Origin: Phycisphaeraceae bacterium
Lineage (GTDB): Bacteria; Planctomycetota; Phycisphaerae; Phycisphaerales; SM1A02
NCBI GenBank assembly: GCA_015709595.1
Contig: CP054178.1
Span: 2,671,205-2,735,204, forward strand
Direction: 5' to 3'
Length of the DNA stretch: 64,000 nt
The translations under genes and the position numbers were made by a program. This document shows positions 36,316 through 45,191 of the stretch, piece by piece (position 1 is the stretch's first letter; the number at the start of each line of letters is the position of its first letter). The notes below the pieces were generated by a model. The model did not search any database and was not told where the DNA came from. It worked only from the letters and a program-made list of their open reading frames with translations.

Positions 36316-38845
36316 CGCCGCCTCCTTCCTGCTTCGGTGGGGCGGCTGGCGGGGGCGACTGCTCGCGCTTGCGGCGTTGCTCTTCCTGCTGGCGCAGCTG
36401 CTCCAGTCGTGAGAGCGGCTTGACCACCGGCGCGGCCGGGTCGGCGGCGGGCGGAGGAGGCGGTGGAGGAGGAGGCGGCGCGTCCGACTTGGGCGGCAGG
36501 GGCACGTCGATGCGAATCTCGCCCGCGGGCAGGCGATGAATCACCGGCTCGCCTTCCACCATCACCACGGCGCGGCAGAACGGACTGGTGTGCCTGCCGG
36601 CCGGGCTGTCGGGCTGCGTGATGATCGTGAACGTGAACTCATTCACATCCGGCGTGAGTTCCGCCGGCTCGCTGGTGACGCGATGAGGAAGCCCTTCGAG
36701 CGCCAGCGTCAGCGATCCGTCGAAGGGTGCACGCCTCACCACCTTCATGAACATCGTGGTCCGTGCTCCCTGCTCCACGGAGACGGGCTGCGGCTCCACT
36801 GACACGTACGGCGGCGCGACCCGCAGCGTCGCCAGTTGCGACGAGACGCGGATGGGGCCGCGACGTCCGCCCGTCTCGCCGACCACCACCAGGGGCCAGT
36901 CGCGCGTCGGCGCGTTGCCGTTGGCGTTGAAGGGAATCGTCGCTTCCGTCTGCCCCTGGGGGATTGTGACGGAGTTGCTCGCCCCTACGCCGGGCGGCGT
37001 GAATGGCACGCGCAGGCGCACCGGCCCGTCAAACCCCTCCACCCGCGTAATGCGCACCCTCAGGTCCATCAGGCCGTTCTGCACCAGCGGCGCTTTCGGT
37101 TCGATCACCTCCAGCGAGAAGGGCGCGGGTTCGGCCACTACGACCGGCAGGCGATCCACGGTCTGCGCCATCATCACGACGTTGTTCTGGCCCAGCACCA
37201 GTTCGATGTCCTGCCGGTAGTCGCCCGCGATCGATCCCTCCTCGCTTGGCTGGGCGAGCGTGAGCGACGCGAGCGCCCCGGCCAGCGGGGCGTCGGCGGT
37301 GGCCTCGAAGACCACGGGAACCTGGTTGACCGAGGCGTGCAGGCGCGGCGCGTGCAGCGTCACGCCCTCGGGAAGCCCCCGCATGCTTGTCACGAGATCG
37401 CCGCCGAAGCCCGTTCGAACCGCCTGCACGATCGCCGCCATGCGTCCGCCGCGCGGGACGACGACCTGCTCCTGCAGCCGGGGCAGCAGGGGGGTGACGC
37501 GAACTGGAGCCGGCGCGATCTCGATGCGGTAGACGAAGTCCACGCCGCCTCGACCGAGGTGGTCCTCGATCACCACCACGTACTCGCCGTCGGCGGGGGC
37601 TCGGAACTCCAGCACCGGGTCCGGGCCGTTGGTGTCGTCATTGGCGGCGATCTGTCCGCGCCCGACCTGGTTCACGCGGATGACCGCGTCCAGCGGCGAA
37701 CGAATCTGCCGCGCGTACGCCACGATCTGGTACGTCTCGTTCTGCCTGGCCGTAAAGCGGAAGCAGTCGCGGTCGCCCGGCTCGCTGAGCACGCCGTTGA
37801 GAGCGATGGGCGGCGAACAGGTGGTCGCCTCTTCGCCCCGGTTGTTGGGTTCGATTTCGATGAGGTTGTCAAGATCGCTGACGACCAGATGGACGGGTGA
37901 GGGCGTGATGCCGCGATCATCGGAAACGTGGACGCCGATCACGTGGCGCGGGTACATCCCGCCCGGCAACGCCGCGCACGACAGAACCGTGGGAACCGTC
38001 AACTCGATCTCGCGCGGACCCTCCACGTCCCCCAGCAGCGTGGTTCTGAGCGTTTCACCCGGTCGTCCGCCTGCCGGAAGCATCGCCGTCGGACGAGGAA
38101 ACGCACCCACGTGCAGGCGGTACGCGAAGTCGCCGTTGCCCGCGAAGGAGCACTCCCGCACCGTTACAGCGTACAGGCCGTCTTTCGGAATCACCACGCT
38201 GACGAAGCAGTCCTGCCGCAGCAGCGCGGCGTCGTCGCAGGTCGCCAGTTCAAATCCCTCGGCATCGAGTATGGCGACCGACGGGTCAAAGAACGCCGTT
38301 CCGAGGCGGATGCCCTCCACCTCGGCGGTCACGCGATCGCCGGCCTTGGCCTCGAAGGTGAAGACATCCTGATCCTCGTTGTCCGCCACGCCGTTGATGG
38401 TGCGATTCAGTTCGATTCGCTGGGCGGCGGCGAGGGTGTTGTTGGGCTCCTGCTCGTTCAGTTCCGCCAGCGCCCCGATGCTGAACAGCCGCAGGTTGGA
38501 GACGCCGCTCGCGGTGCGCAGTCGGAACCCCACCATGCCGGGCGGGCAGTCTGATGCGATTCGCAGCGTCGCCCGCACCGTGCCCTCATCCGCTGCGTCA
38601 AGCTTGAGGACTTCCACGCCCGGCCGGTCGAACAGAATCTCCTGGGCGTCGGCCAGACGCTCGCCGCGAAGGATCACTTCCACGTCGGCGCCGCGCTGCG
38701 CGCCGCGCGGGACGATGCGGTTCACCACCGGCTGCGATGCCTGCGCCGCGGCGGAGAACAGGCACACGATCACCATCGCGATCAGAGCCGCCGCGCCGCC
38801 TGATCGTTCCGCCGTCAGGAGAACTCCGCCCGGGCGCCGCCTCAT
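36305..38845 (-). CDS. Exported protein with pre-peptidase C-terminal (PPC) domains
   Basis: An 846-residue exported protein. A signal segment (AALIAMVIVCLFSAAAQAS) is followed by an IPT/TIG-like domain (PRGAQRGADVEVILRGERL). At least two PPC-type beta domains begin EQEPNNTLAAAQRIELN and EIEPNNRGEEATTCSPPIALNG, and more beta-rich domains follow. The C-terminus is proline-rich (ten prolines near 805) and then highly charged. ATG 38845 overlaps the stop of the DUF1501 gene (ATGA), so the start is secure. PPC domains usually help secretion or surface attachment. Confidence 0.9.
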   Translation of the reverse strand: MRRRPGGVLLTAERSGGAAALIAMVIVCLFSAAAQASQPVVNRIVPRGAQRGADVEVILRGERLADAQEILFDRPGVEVLKLDAADEGTVRATLRIASDCPPGMVGFRLRTASGVSNLRLFSIGALAELNEQEPNNTLAAAQRIELNRTINGVADNEDQDVFTFEAKAGDRVTAEVEGIRLGTAFFDPSVAILDAEGFELATCDDAALLRQDCFVSVVIPKDGLYAVTVRECSFAGNGDFAYRLHVGAFPRPTAMLPAGGRPGETLRTTLLGDVEGPREIELTVPTVLSCAALPGGMYPRHVIGVHVSDDRGITPSPVHLVVSDLDNLIEIEPNNRGEEATTCSPPIALNGVLSEPGDRDCFRFTARQNETYQIVAYARQIRSPLDAVIRVNQVGRGQIAANDDTNGPDPVLEFRAPADGEYVVVIEDHLGRGGVDFVYRIEIAPAPVRVTPLLPRLQEQVVVPRGGRMAAIVQAVRTGFGGDLVTSMRGLPEGVTLHAPRLHASVNQVPVVFEATADAPLAGALASLTLAQPSEEGSIAGDYRQDIELVLGQNNVVMMAQTVDRLPVVVAEPAPFSLEVIEPKAPLVQNGLMDLRVRITRVEGFDGPVRLRVPFTPPGVGASNSVTIPQGQTEATIPFNANGNAPTRDWPLVVVGETGGRRGPIRVSSQLATLRVAPPYVSVEPQPVSVEQGARTTMFMKVVRRAPFDGSLTLALEGLPHRVTSEPAELTPDVNEFTFTIITQPDSPAGRHTSPFCRAVVMVEGEPVIHRLPAGEIRIDVPLPPKSDAPPPPPPPPPPAADPAAPVVKPLSRLEQLRQQEEQRRKREQSPPPAAPPKQEGGGDAA

Positions 38846-40206
38846 GCCAGAATCTCGGTGAGGACGCGCCCGTGGCGCACGATGTCGATGGGCCGGTCGC
38901 CCGGGGCCATCAGTCGCTTGTCCGGATCGATGCCCAGCAGCGTGAACATGGTTCGGGCCAGATCCTCCGGACCGACCGGGTCGCTGTCCGGCTCGGCGGC
39001 GGTGGCGTCCGACCGGCCGTACGCCAGGCCGCGTTTCACGCCGCCGCCCGCCAGGGCGATGGAGAACACGCGCGGCCAGTGGTCGCGCCCGCCATCGGGG
39101 TTCAGCCGGGGCGTGCGTCCGAACTCGGTTGTCACCATCACCAGCGTTGAATCCAGCAGCCCGCGCGCCTCCAGGTCGCCGATCAATGCCGCCAGCGCCT
39201 GATCGAAGGGCGGCAACTGACTGTTGAGCCCCTCGAGGATGTTCTGATGCATGTCCCACCCGCCGTACGTGAGCGAGACGAAGCGCACGCCCGCCTCCAC
39301 CAGCCGCCGGGCCAGGAGCATGCGCTGACCGGCCTGGTTGCGACCGTAGCCGTCGCGCATGGCGTCCGGCTCGGCGCCCAGGTTGAAGGCCTCGCGCGCT
39401 TCGGGCGAGGCCAGCAGGTCGTACGCCCGCGCATAGAAACTGTCCATCGCGTCCAGGTCATCGGACTTCTCGCGCTGCTCGAAGTGGGCGTTGACGGCGT
39501 CCAGCAGCCGCCGCCTTCGCGTGAAGCGGGCTTCATCGACGCCGTTGGGGAGATTCAGATCGCGCACGATGAACTCGCGGGCCGCCGGGTCGCTGCCCAC
39601 GCTGAACGGGGCGTAGGAGCTGCTCAGATACCCCGAGCCCGCGTACGTGGTCGGCTGCGACGGCACGCACACATAGGGCGGCAGGTTGTTGCGACCTCCC
39701 AGTTCGTGCGATACCACGCTGCCCATGCTGGGGTAGACGATGGCCGGGCTGGGCCGGTAGCCGGTGAACATGTTGTGCGTGCCGCGCTCATGGGCCGCTT
39801 CGCCGTGCGTGAATGAGCGAATGATCGTCATCCGGTCGGCGATCTGGGCGATGCGCGGCAACTGCCTGCCGAACTGCACGCCGTCGATGGTGGTGGCGAT
39901 GGCTTCCATTCCGCCGCGATACTCAACGGGCGAGTAGGGCTTGGGATCGAAGGTGTCCTGATGGGCCATGCCGCCCGGCAGGAAGATGTGGATGACGGAC
40001 TTGGCTCGCGGCCCGGCTGCTGCGCGGCCCGCCGAATCCTGAAAAGCGCTGGCGATGGCTTCGAGTCGCAGGAACTCAGGCAATCCCAGCCCCAGCAACG
40101 TGCCGAAGCCGCCCAGGGTGCCGACACGCAGGAAACTCCGTCGGTCGCAGCACGCGTTGCCGGTACAGCGTCCTCGAGGTGAACCCCAACTGGCGTTCGT
40201 GGCCAT
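38842..40206 (-). CDS. DUF1501 protein, Tat-exported (sulfatase-like fold)
   Basis: A 454-residue protein starting at ATG 40206, with AAAGGAG 8 nt upstream. The N-terminus has a twin-arginine signal (CDRRSFLRVGTLGGFGTLLGLGL), so it is exported folded. DUF1501 landmarks are IHIFLPGGMAHQDTFDPK, FTHGEAAHERGTHNMFTGY, GGWDMHQN, VTTEFGRTPRLN and GRDHWPRVF, with His/Asp sites as in alkaline-phosphatase-like enzymes. First gene of the operon with the PPC, DUF1549/1553 and WD40-cytochrome genes. Substrate unknown. Confidence 0.94.
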   Translation of the reverse strand: MATNASWGSPRGRCTGNACCDRRSFLRVGTLGGFGTLLGLGLPEFLRLEAIASAFQDSAGRAAAGPRAKSVIHIFLPGGMAHQDTFDPKPYSPVEYRGGMEAIATTIDGVQFGRQLPRIAQIADRMTIIRSFTHGEAAHERGTHNMFTGYRPSPAIVYPSMGSVVSHELGGRNNLPPYVCVPSQPTTYAGSGYLSSSYAPFSVGSDPAAREFIVRDLNLPNGVDEARFTRRRRLLDAVNAHFEQREKSDDLDAMDSFYARAYDLLASPEAREAFNLGAEPDAMRDGYGRNQAGQRMLLARRLVEAGVRFVSLTYGGWDMHQNILEGLNSQLPPFDQALAALIGDLEARGLLDSTLVMVTTEFGRTPRLNPDGGRDHWPRVFSIALAGGGVKRGLAYGRSDATAAEPDSDPVGPEDLARTMFTLLGIDPDKRLMAPGDRPIDIVRHGRVLTEILA

Positions 40207-40323
40207 CAGGCAGACTCCTTTCCCCGCCCCGCCCCCTGGACTCCGCAACCCTGCGGATGTCAGTTCGTCCGGTTCCTTCCCGGGCTTCCCCGGCCCGTGC
40301 GTTCAAAGGAAGGACCATTCATC

Positions 40324-40482
40324 ATGTCCCAGCCGGAACCGGATTGCAAGAACGAAACCGGGCCGCGCCGGGCACGGATCGGTGGAATCGCGGATTGGAG
40401 CAGTGAAAATGGGGGGAGGGATGCCAGGATTCCGCTCCGCGGTGCGGGATCGGGCGAGATGTCCCGCCGTGGTTGGCGTTGA
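40324..40482 (+). CDS. Possible small ORF, 52 residues
   Basis: ATG 40324 is preceded by AAAGGAAGG at about 10 nt. The frame encodes a polar, Arg/Gly-rich peptide starting MSQPEPDCKNETGPRRARIG, with no membrane segment or motif. In such GC-rich DNA a frame of this size may arise by chance, so only the ribosome site speaks for it. Confidence 0.22.
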   Translation: MSQPEPDCKNETGPRRARIGGIADWSSENGGRDARIPLRGAGSGEMSRRGWR

Positions 40483-40528
40483 ACATGCTGGCTTTCCGCA
40501 CGTGCATCCCGCAGGCCGGTCGGCTTCA

Positions 40529-40534
40529 TATCAT
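40529..40534 (+). promoter_or_regulatory. Putative -10 element, leaderless start
   Basis: TATCAT ends exactly 5 nt before ATG 40540; no ribosome site is present. It has the same geometry as 14126, 27748 and 41859. Confidence 0.42.
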
Positions 40535-40539
40535 CTCGC

Positions 40540-40950
40540 ATGTCCGAGCATCGGTCCATCCACGAGTTCCGCGCCCAGCGCGAGCGCGCCAATCAGGTGG
40601 TCTTCGCCGCCGACCATCTGGGCATCAAACGGTTCTTCCGGTTGGACGCCGCCGCCTACGAGCCGGGCGGGCCGGGCGCGTTGGACGCCCGCACGAAGGA
40701 GCTGCTTGGGCTGGTGGCCTCCGCGGTGCTGCGCTGCAACGACTGCATTGACTATCACCTCGACCAGTGCGTCAGTCGGGGGTGGACGAAGGCGGAAATC
40801 GTGGATGCCCTGAACGTGGCGCTGGTCGTGGGCGGGTCGATCTTCATTCCGCATCTGCGGCACGCCATGCTGACGCTGGAGGAGCTGCTTCCTGACCAAC
40901 CTGCCGCCTCGCCCGCCGCGTCCTCCGGACATGGCGATTCGGGCGTCTGA
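40540..40950 (+). CDS. Carboxymuconolactone decarboxylase / AhpD family protein
   Basis: A 136-residue all-helical protein with the redox-type CxxC and His of AhpD-like CMD proteins: SAVLRCNDCIDYHLDQCV, then GWTKAEIVDALNVALVVGGSIFIPHLRHAM. Such proteins act as peroxide-defence partners or as lyases; the paired cysteines favour a redox role here. The Ala/Pro-rich tail is not conserved. It is followed 2 bp later by a membrane protein gene, in probable operon with the next two genes. Confidence 0.9.
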   Translation: MSEHRSIHEFRAQRERANQVVFAADHLGIKRFFRLDAAAYEPGGPGALDARTKELLGLVASAVLRCNDCIDYHLDQCVSRGWTKAEIVDALNVALVVGGSIFIPHLRHAMLTLEELLPDQPAASPAASSGHGDSGV

Positions 40951-40952
40951 CC

Positions 40953-41435
40953 ATGTCCACGATGACCACCGATGCATCCACCTCGACCGCTCCGCCGCTG
41001 CTGGAATGGCGGGCCTTTCCGGCGAAGCAGCGCCCCGGCCGCGCGGCACTGGGGATCGTCATCATCCTGGCGATCGGCGCCATGACGGGCGGGCTGTTTC
41101 ACGCCGACGGGTTCTCGCCCGCCACCAGCGTGGGCATGGGGCTGCTGGCGTCGGCGATTCTGGTGCTGGTGCTTCAGCGGTTCTACTTCCCCAGCTTCTA
41201 CGCCATCGACGCCGAGGGCATCACGGCCCGCACCTTCCTCTCCACGCTTCGCCTGCGCTGGACCGAGATCCGTCGCTTTCTGCATGACGAGACCGGCGGG
41301 TTTCTCTCCACGCGAGCCGTGCCTTCGCGGCTGGACTCGTTCCAGGGGCTGCACATCGTGTTCGGCGAGGACGCGCCGCGGGCCATCCGGACCATCGAGG
41401 AGCGACTTCGACTGGCGCGGGGAGACGACGCATGA
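40953..41435 (+). CDS. Membrane protein of unknown function (PH-like C-terminus)
   Basis: A 160-residue protein with two membrane helices (ALGIVIILAIGAMTGGLF and SVGMGLLASAILVLVLQRF). A small beta-rich cytosolic domain follows (FYAIDAEGITARTFLSTLRLRWTEIRRF), resembling bacterial PH-type domains. ATG is 2 bp after the CMD gene and the stop overlaps the next start (ATGA, 41432-41435). I do not recognise a specific family. Confidence 0.78.
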   Translation: MSTMTTDASTSTAPPLLEWRAFPAKQRPGRAALGIVIILAIGAMTGGLFHADGFSPATSVGMGLLASAILVLVLQRFYFPSFYAIDAEGITARTFLSTLRLRWTEIRRFLHDETGGFLSTRAVPSRLDSFQGLHIVFGEDAPRAIRTIEERLRLARGDDA

Positions 41436-41806
41436 AGCGGTGGTTCCGGCACGCCTTCGCGGTGGACAAGCCCGGTCCCGCCGAGCCCAGCGACGCCGAG
41501 CGCGAGGTGGTGGACAAGGTGTGCGCCCAGATCGTCAAGCGGCACCTGACGACGCCGTCGCTGATCTTTCTGGAGATGTCGCGCCCGCTCAACTACATCG
41601 GGTCGCAGACGATGCACTTCTTCGCTCCGTTCGTCTGGGCGGTGACCGATCCTCGCGGCTTCGAGACCTTCGCGGGCTTCCTGGAACGGCGCGGGTCGAT
41701 CGAGTACATCTGCCGCCGCATCGAGGCGATGGAGGCGTCATGTGCGACCCGGCCCGCGGCGCCGGTGGAGACGCCGGGCCCCGGGAACTCGGCGAAGGGC
41801 GCCTGA
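41432..41806 (+). CDS. Hypothetical protein coupled to membrane protein
   Basis: A 124-residue protein (MKRWFRHAFAVDKPGP). Helical segments EREVVDKVCAQIVKRHLTTPSLIFLEMSRPLNYIGSQTMHFFAPFVWAVTD could lie along or partly in the membrane. The tail is Pro/Ala-rich. Coupled by ATGA overlap to the preceding membrane protein, so the two probably act together. The LNYIGSQ..HFF pattern looks conserved, but I cannot name a family. Confidence 0.75.
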   Translation: MKRWFRHAFAVDKPGPAEPSDAEREVVDKVCAQIVKRHLTTPSLIFLEMSRPLNYIGSQTMHFFAPFVWAVTDPRGFETFAGFLERRGSIEYICRRIEAMEASCATRPAAPVETPGPGNSAKGA

Positions 41807-41858
41807 GATCACGTGATCCTGCTTCCCGGCGGGTCGCGCGACGCCACGGTGCGGTCGC

Positions 41859-41864
41859 TAGGAT
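41859..41864 (+). promoter_or_regulatory. Putative -10 element upstream of trpD
   Basis: TAGGAT ends 5 nt before ATG 41870, the same geometry as at 14126, 27748 and 40529. The same bases contain GGAT, which could instead serve as a weak ribosome site. Confidence 0.35.
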
Positions 41865-41869
41865 CGTTC

Positions 41870-42961
41870 ATGTCAGCCATACCTCAGCACGGCCCTTCGG
41901 AGTTCCCGCGCCAGCCCGCGCGGGCGGATCTGACGCCGATCTTCGAGCGTCTGCTGCGGGGCCAGTCGCTCTCCGCCGCGGACACCACCGCCGCGTTCGA
42001 GACCATGATCTCCGGGCAGGCGCACGAAGCGGAGATCGGCGCGTTCCTCGCCCTGCTGGCCACGCGGACTCCCACTCCGGAGGAGTTGCTCGGCGCCGCC
42101 CGTGTGATGCGGGCGCACGTGGACGCGGTGCCCACCGCGATCGACCCGGACCGGCTCATTGACACCGCGGGCACGGGCGGCGCGCCCAAGACCTTCAACG
42201 TCTCCACGGTCGCCGCGGTGATCGCCGCCGCCGCGGGGGAGCGGACCATCGCCGTCGCCAAGCACGGCAACCGCTCGCGCACGGGTCGCGGCAGCGCGGA
42301 AGTACTCAAGGAGCTGGGCGTCAACGTCGATGCCGACCGTCCGACTCAGGCCCGCTGCCTGGATGAGGCGGGCGTGTGCTTCTGCTTCGCCATTCACCAC
42401 CATCCGGCGACGAGACACGTCATCGGCGCCCGCAAGGCGCTGGGGTTCGCCACGCTGTTCAACCTGCTGGGGCCGCTCACCAACCCGGCCGGAGCTCGGC
42501 GGCAGGTGATGGGCGTCTACGCCGATCGCTTCGTGTTGCCCATCGCCCACGCCCTGCGTGACCTGGGCGCCACGCGGGCGCTGGTGGTTCACAGCCGCGA
42601 CGGACTGGATGAGGTGACGCTCACCGCGCCCACGCGCATCGCGCACGTGGATGGCGGCCGTGTGTGGGAGGAGGAACTCGATCCCGCCATGCTTGGGCTG
42701 CATCGGAGCACGTTTGCTGACCTGCAGGTCCGCGACGTGCGTGACGCGGCGTCGGCATTTCGCGCGATTGTGGAGGGGCGCGACGCCGGACCGCGGCGGG
42801 ACATGGCGCTGCTCAACGCCGCCGCCACGCTCATGGCCGGGGGCGTCGCCGATACCTGGCGCGAGGGGCTGCGCCTCGCGCGACAAGCCCTTGAGAACGG
42901 CGCGGCGAGAAACGTTCTGGAACGACTGGTCGCGATTTCCAGCACAACCGGCTCCGCGTGA
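41870..42961 (+). CDS. trpD: Anthranilate phosphoribosyltransferase
   Basis: Second step of tryptophan synthesis: transfers phosphoribose from PRPP to anthranilate. The 363-residue product has the N-terminal helical domain (RLLRGQSLSAADTTAAFETMI) and the PRPP loop DTAGTGGAPKTFNVST. KHGNRSRTGRGSAEVLKELG and the C-terminal FNLLGPLTNPA..R.QVMGVY and VVHSRDGLDEVT motifs follow. The second position of KHGNR-S-RTGRGSAE differs slightly from the common KHGNRSVSS. No other trp gene is nearby. Confidence 0.96.
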   Translation: MSAIPQHGPSEFPRQPARADLTPIFERLLRGQSLSAADTTAAFETMISGQAHEAEIGAFLALLATRTPTPEELLGAARVMRAHVDAVPTAIDPDRLIDTAGTGGAPKTFNVSTVAAVIAAAAGERTIAVAKHGNRSRTGRGSAEVLKELGVNVDADRPTQARCLDEAGVCFCFAIHHHPATRHVIGARKALGFATLFNLLGPLTNPAGARRQVMGVYADRFVLPIAHALRDLGATRALVVHSRDGLDEVTLTAPTRIAHVDGGRVWEEELDPAMLGLHRSTFADLQVRDVRDAASAFRAIVEGRDAGPRRDMALLNAAATLMAGGVADTWREGLRLARQALENGAARNVLERLVAISSTTGSA

Positions 42962-43010
42962 CTGCGTCCGCGGTCGTCAGCCAACAGCCACCACCTTTTC
43001 GGCAGGTGGC

Positions 43011-43706
43011 TCACTCCGCCGGTTTCTTGAGCTTCAGATCGCAGCCGTAGGGGCGGGTGCGGTCCGGCTTCACCGGCTGGCCGGCCTTCAGCTGCGCAAC
43101 CGCGCTGACCACGTAATTAACCACCGTTTCGCCCTTCTTGGCCTTCACGCCGTTGGGGTCATCGTCGAACGCGCCGCTGTAGACCAGCACGCCCTTGGCG
43201 TCGATGATGAACATGTGCGGCGTGGTGCGGGCGTCGAATCGACGGGCCACGTCGCCTTCCAGATCGAGCAGAATGGGCCACGGCACCCGGAAGCGCTTCA
43301 GCCAGGCGTTGTTCTCGCGTTCGGTGGTGTTGAACGTGCTGTTGACGGCCAGCCACACCACCTCGGGAGCGGCTTCCTTCGCCTGCTTCTGCGCCTGCTG
43401 CATGAGATCACGCTCGTACAGTCCTTTCCAGACCGGGCACTGGGGGTTGGCCCATTCGAGCACCACGATCTTGCCGCGCAACCCGGAGAGCGTGTGCGTC
43501 CTGCCCTCGCTGTCGGTGAGCGTGAAGTCGGGGGCCGGTTCGCCGACCTTCGCCACGGCGGGCGGCTGCGGCGCCCGTCCGGGCTGATCGGACGAGCCAT
43601 CGGTCGCCGCGCCACCGGTGATGCGAGGGGGGTTGGCGGCTGCAACGGCCGTCGTCACCGCCAGCGCGCCCGCCAGCATGAACAGCGAAGCAATCAACCT
43701 GCTCAT
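43011..43706 (-). CDS. Exported redoxin-like (AhpC/TSA) protein
   Basis: A 231-residue thioredoxin-fold protein with signal peptide (LIASLFMLAGALAVTTAVAAA). Core motifs are VGEPAPDFTLTDSEGRTHTLSGLRGKIVVLEWANPQCP, with the Cys of NPQCPVWK as likely peroxidatic/redox residue. TTPHMFIIDAKGVLVYSGAFDD and a C-terminal YGCDLKL cysteine follow. GGGAG lies 9 nt before ATG 43706. The DsbD-N-like gene lies 95 bp upstream on the same strand, suggesting a joint periplasmic thiol or peroxide function. Confidence 0.9.
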   Translation of the reverse strand: MSRLIASLFMLAGALAVTTAVAAANPPRITGGAATDGSSDQPGRAPQPPAVAKVGEPAPDFTLTDSEGRTHTLSGLRGKIVVLEWANPQCPVWKGLYERDLMQQAQKQAKEAAPEVVWLAVNSTFNTTERENNAWLKRFRVPWPILLDLEGDVARRFDARTTPHMFIIDAKGVLVYSGAFDDDPNGVKAKKGETVVNYVVSAVAQLKAGQPVKPDRTRPYGCDLKLKKPAE

Positions 43707-43801
43707 CGTGCGATCTCCCGGGGCCTCGTCACGCTCCGGCCGACTCATCGACGTTCGCCGGTCGGTCCGGTTCACGCGCCAGCCCGCGTTCGTCCACCCG
43801 T

Positions 43802-44815
43802 TCACCCCGTTCCGGCCCCATCCCTGCCGGTCGATGTATCCTTCGACATCGGCCCGTCCGTGTCCAATCTCAAGCGGAAGCCGTAGGACCGGTGGTTGGC
43901 CGGGTCCATCGGCGTCAATCCGATGACCCCCGCCGCCTGGGGCGGCACGCCGCGCGTGTTGGTGGGGCTGACGATGGTTTCCAGCACCAGGCGGAATCGC
44001 CCATCCGATACCGACTGCTCGATCACCCGCATGGCGACGCCAGGCGAAGGGTTGGGGAAGAACTCGAGGCCCGTCGCCGCTGGAGTATCCGACCCGCTCG
44101 ACCCCGCGGCTCCCCCCGGGGCCGGCCCCGTCAGAACCACGCGCCGCCCCGAGAGTTCGATGGTTGCGCCCATTTCCGACGCCAGATCGCGCGGCACGCG
44201 GTCGAACGCCTTGAGAGCCGCCTCCCGGTCGAAACGGATGGCGTGTCGAGCGTGCGCGCCGTCTGCCCCGGTGATCGTGACCTCGCGTACCCCTGCAATG
44301 GGCTTGGGTGGAGCGGGTTGGTTGCTCACGCGCACCGTGGCGCTGACCGTCGAGCCGCCCAGCAGGCATTCATCGCGGCAGACCATCCATTCCACTGACG
44401 CCGTCAATGCCACCTCGCCGGGCGAGGCGTCTTTCGGGGGCTTCACAGGCACGAACAGGGTGGCGTCATGCTCGTAGCCATAGGTGATGAACTCGCCGGG
44501 AATATTGAGCGGTCTGGGCCAGAGAATCGCCCCGACTTCGAAGCCCTCGGGCGCGTTTACTTCGATCACCGTCGGGGCGCCGGAATCGCCCGGGTTGGCC
44601 CAGTAGATGTGCCAGTGCGGAGCGATTTCGAAGCGGAAGCCGATGAGGAACCACTCTCCCGCCCGGGCCTCGTGGACGACCGACGCCGCCGTGACCTTGA
44701 CCAGTTCGTCACCTGAAGGCGCTTCCTGTGAGCAGGCCTCCGACGATGCCAACCCCGCACCGAACGTGGTCAGGGCGACAAGGGAGCGAGCCATCCGGAT
44801 CGTCACGTCACGCAC
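43802..44815 (-). CDS. DsbD N-terminal-like thiol:disulfide interchange protein
   Basis: A 337-residue exported protein with a signal peptide (RMARSLVALTTFGAGLASSEA). It has the periplasmic DsbD alpha-type domain: WHIYWANPGDSGAPTVIE, ILWPRPLNIPGEFITYGYEHDATLFVPV and the cysteine pair VEWMVCRDECLLGGS. The membrane part of DsbD is missing, so it must work with another electron donor. GTG 44815 has GGAG at 8 nt; ATG 44794 is the alternative. Probable operon with the redoxin-like gene downstream. Confidence 0.88.
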   Translation of the reverse strand: MRDVTIRMARSLVALTTFGAGLASSEACSQEAPSGDELVKVTAASVVHEARAGEWFLIGFRFEIAPHWHIYWANPGDSGAPTVIEVNAPEGFEVGAILWPRPLNIPGEFITYGYEHDATLFVPVKPPKDASPGEVALTASVEWMVCRDECLLGGSTVSATVRVSNQPAPPKPIAGVREVTITGADGAHARHAIRFDREAALKAFDRVPRDLASEMGATIELSGRRVVLTGPAPGGAAGSSGSDTPAATGLEFFPNPSPGVAMRVIEQSVSDGRFRLVLETIVSPTNTRGVPPQAAGVIGLTPMDPANHRSYGFRLRLDTDGPMSKDTSTGRDGAGTG

Positions 44816-45191
44816 GGGTCATGCTCCTTGTGGATGGTCCTGCCGAAACGGTATGCCCCACGGCTGACGCAGCCACGGCACACGCAACGCCGGTTGGAAG
44901 ACTGCGGATCGGGGCGTGTCACATTGGTGAAAGACCCCTCAACCCCGCGGGTCTATTCCCGGTCTTATTGATGGAACTGCTGAATCTGCCACAACTTGGA
45001 GACGCATCGGGATTGATCCGACGCAAGTCGGCCATGGCCGCACACGGCAGCATTTGTCCACGCTGCGAACTCCCCGCCGAATCAGTACACTTTCATTACG
45101 CCCCGCGCGATCCGTCGGCCTTGCTGTTCTTCCTTCCGCCCTTCGGTTCCTTTGCTCCCCTCATTCCAGTCTTCTTCCCCCGGATCTCATC
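44816..45191. other. Divergent intergenic region
   Basis: About 375 bp between the DsbD-N-like gene and the rhodanese-like lipoprotein. A frame from ATG 44970 (containing SICPRCELP) overlaps the next gene and has no ribosome site, so I do not call it. The last 90 bp are pyrimidine-rich. No clear promoter pair or repeat. Confidence 0.4.

Larger units (their letters stand above)
40207..40539. other. Divergent intergenic region
   Basis: About 330 bp upstream of both the DUF1501 operon and the CMD gene. It holds a possible 52-residue frame at 40324-40482 (listed separately) and a putative -10 at 40529. Otherwise I see GC-rich sequence without recognisable signals. Confidence 0.4.
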
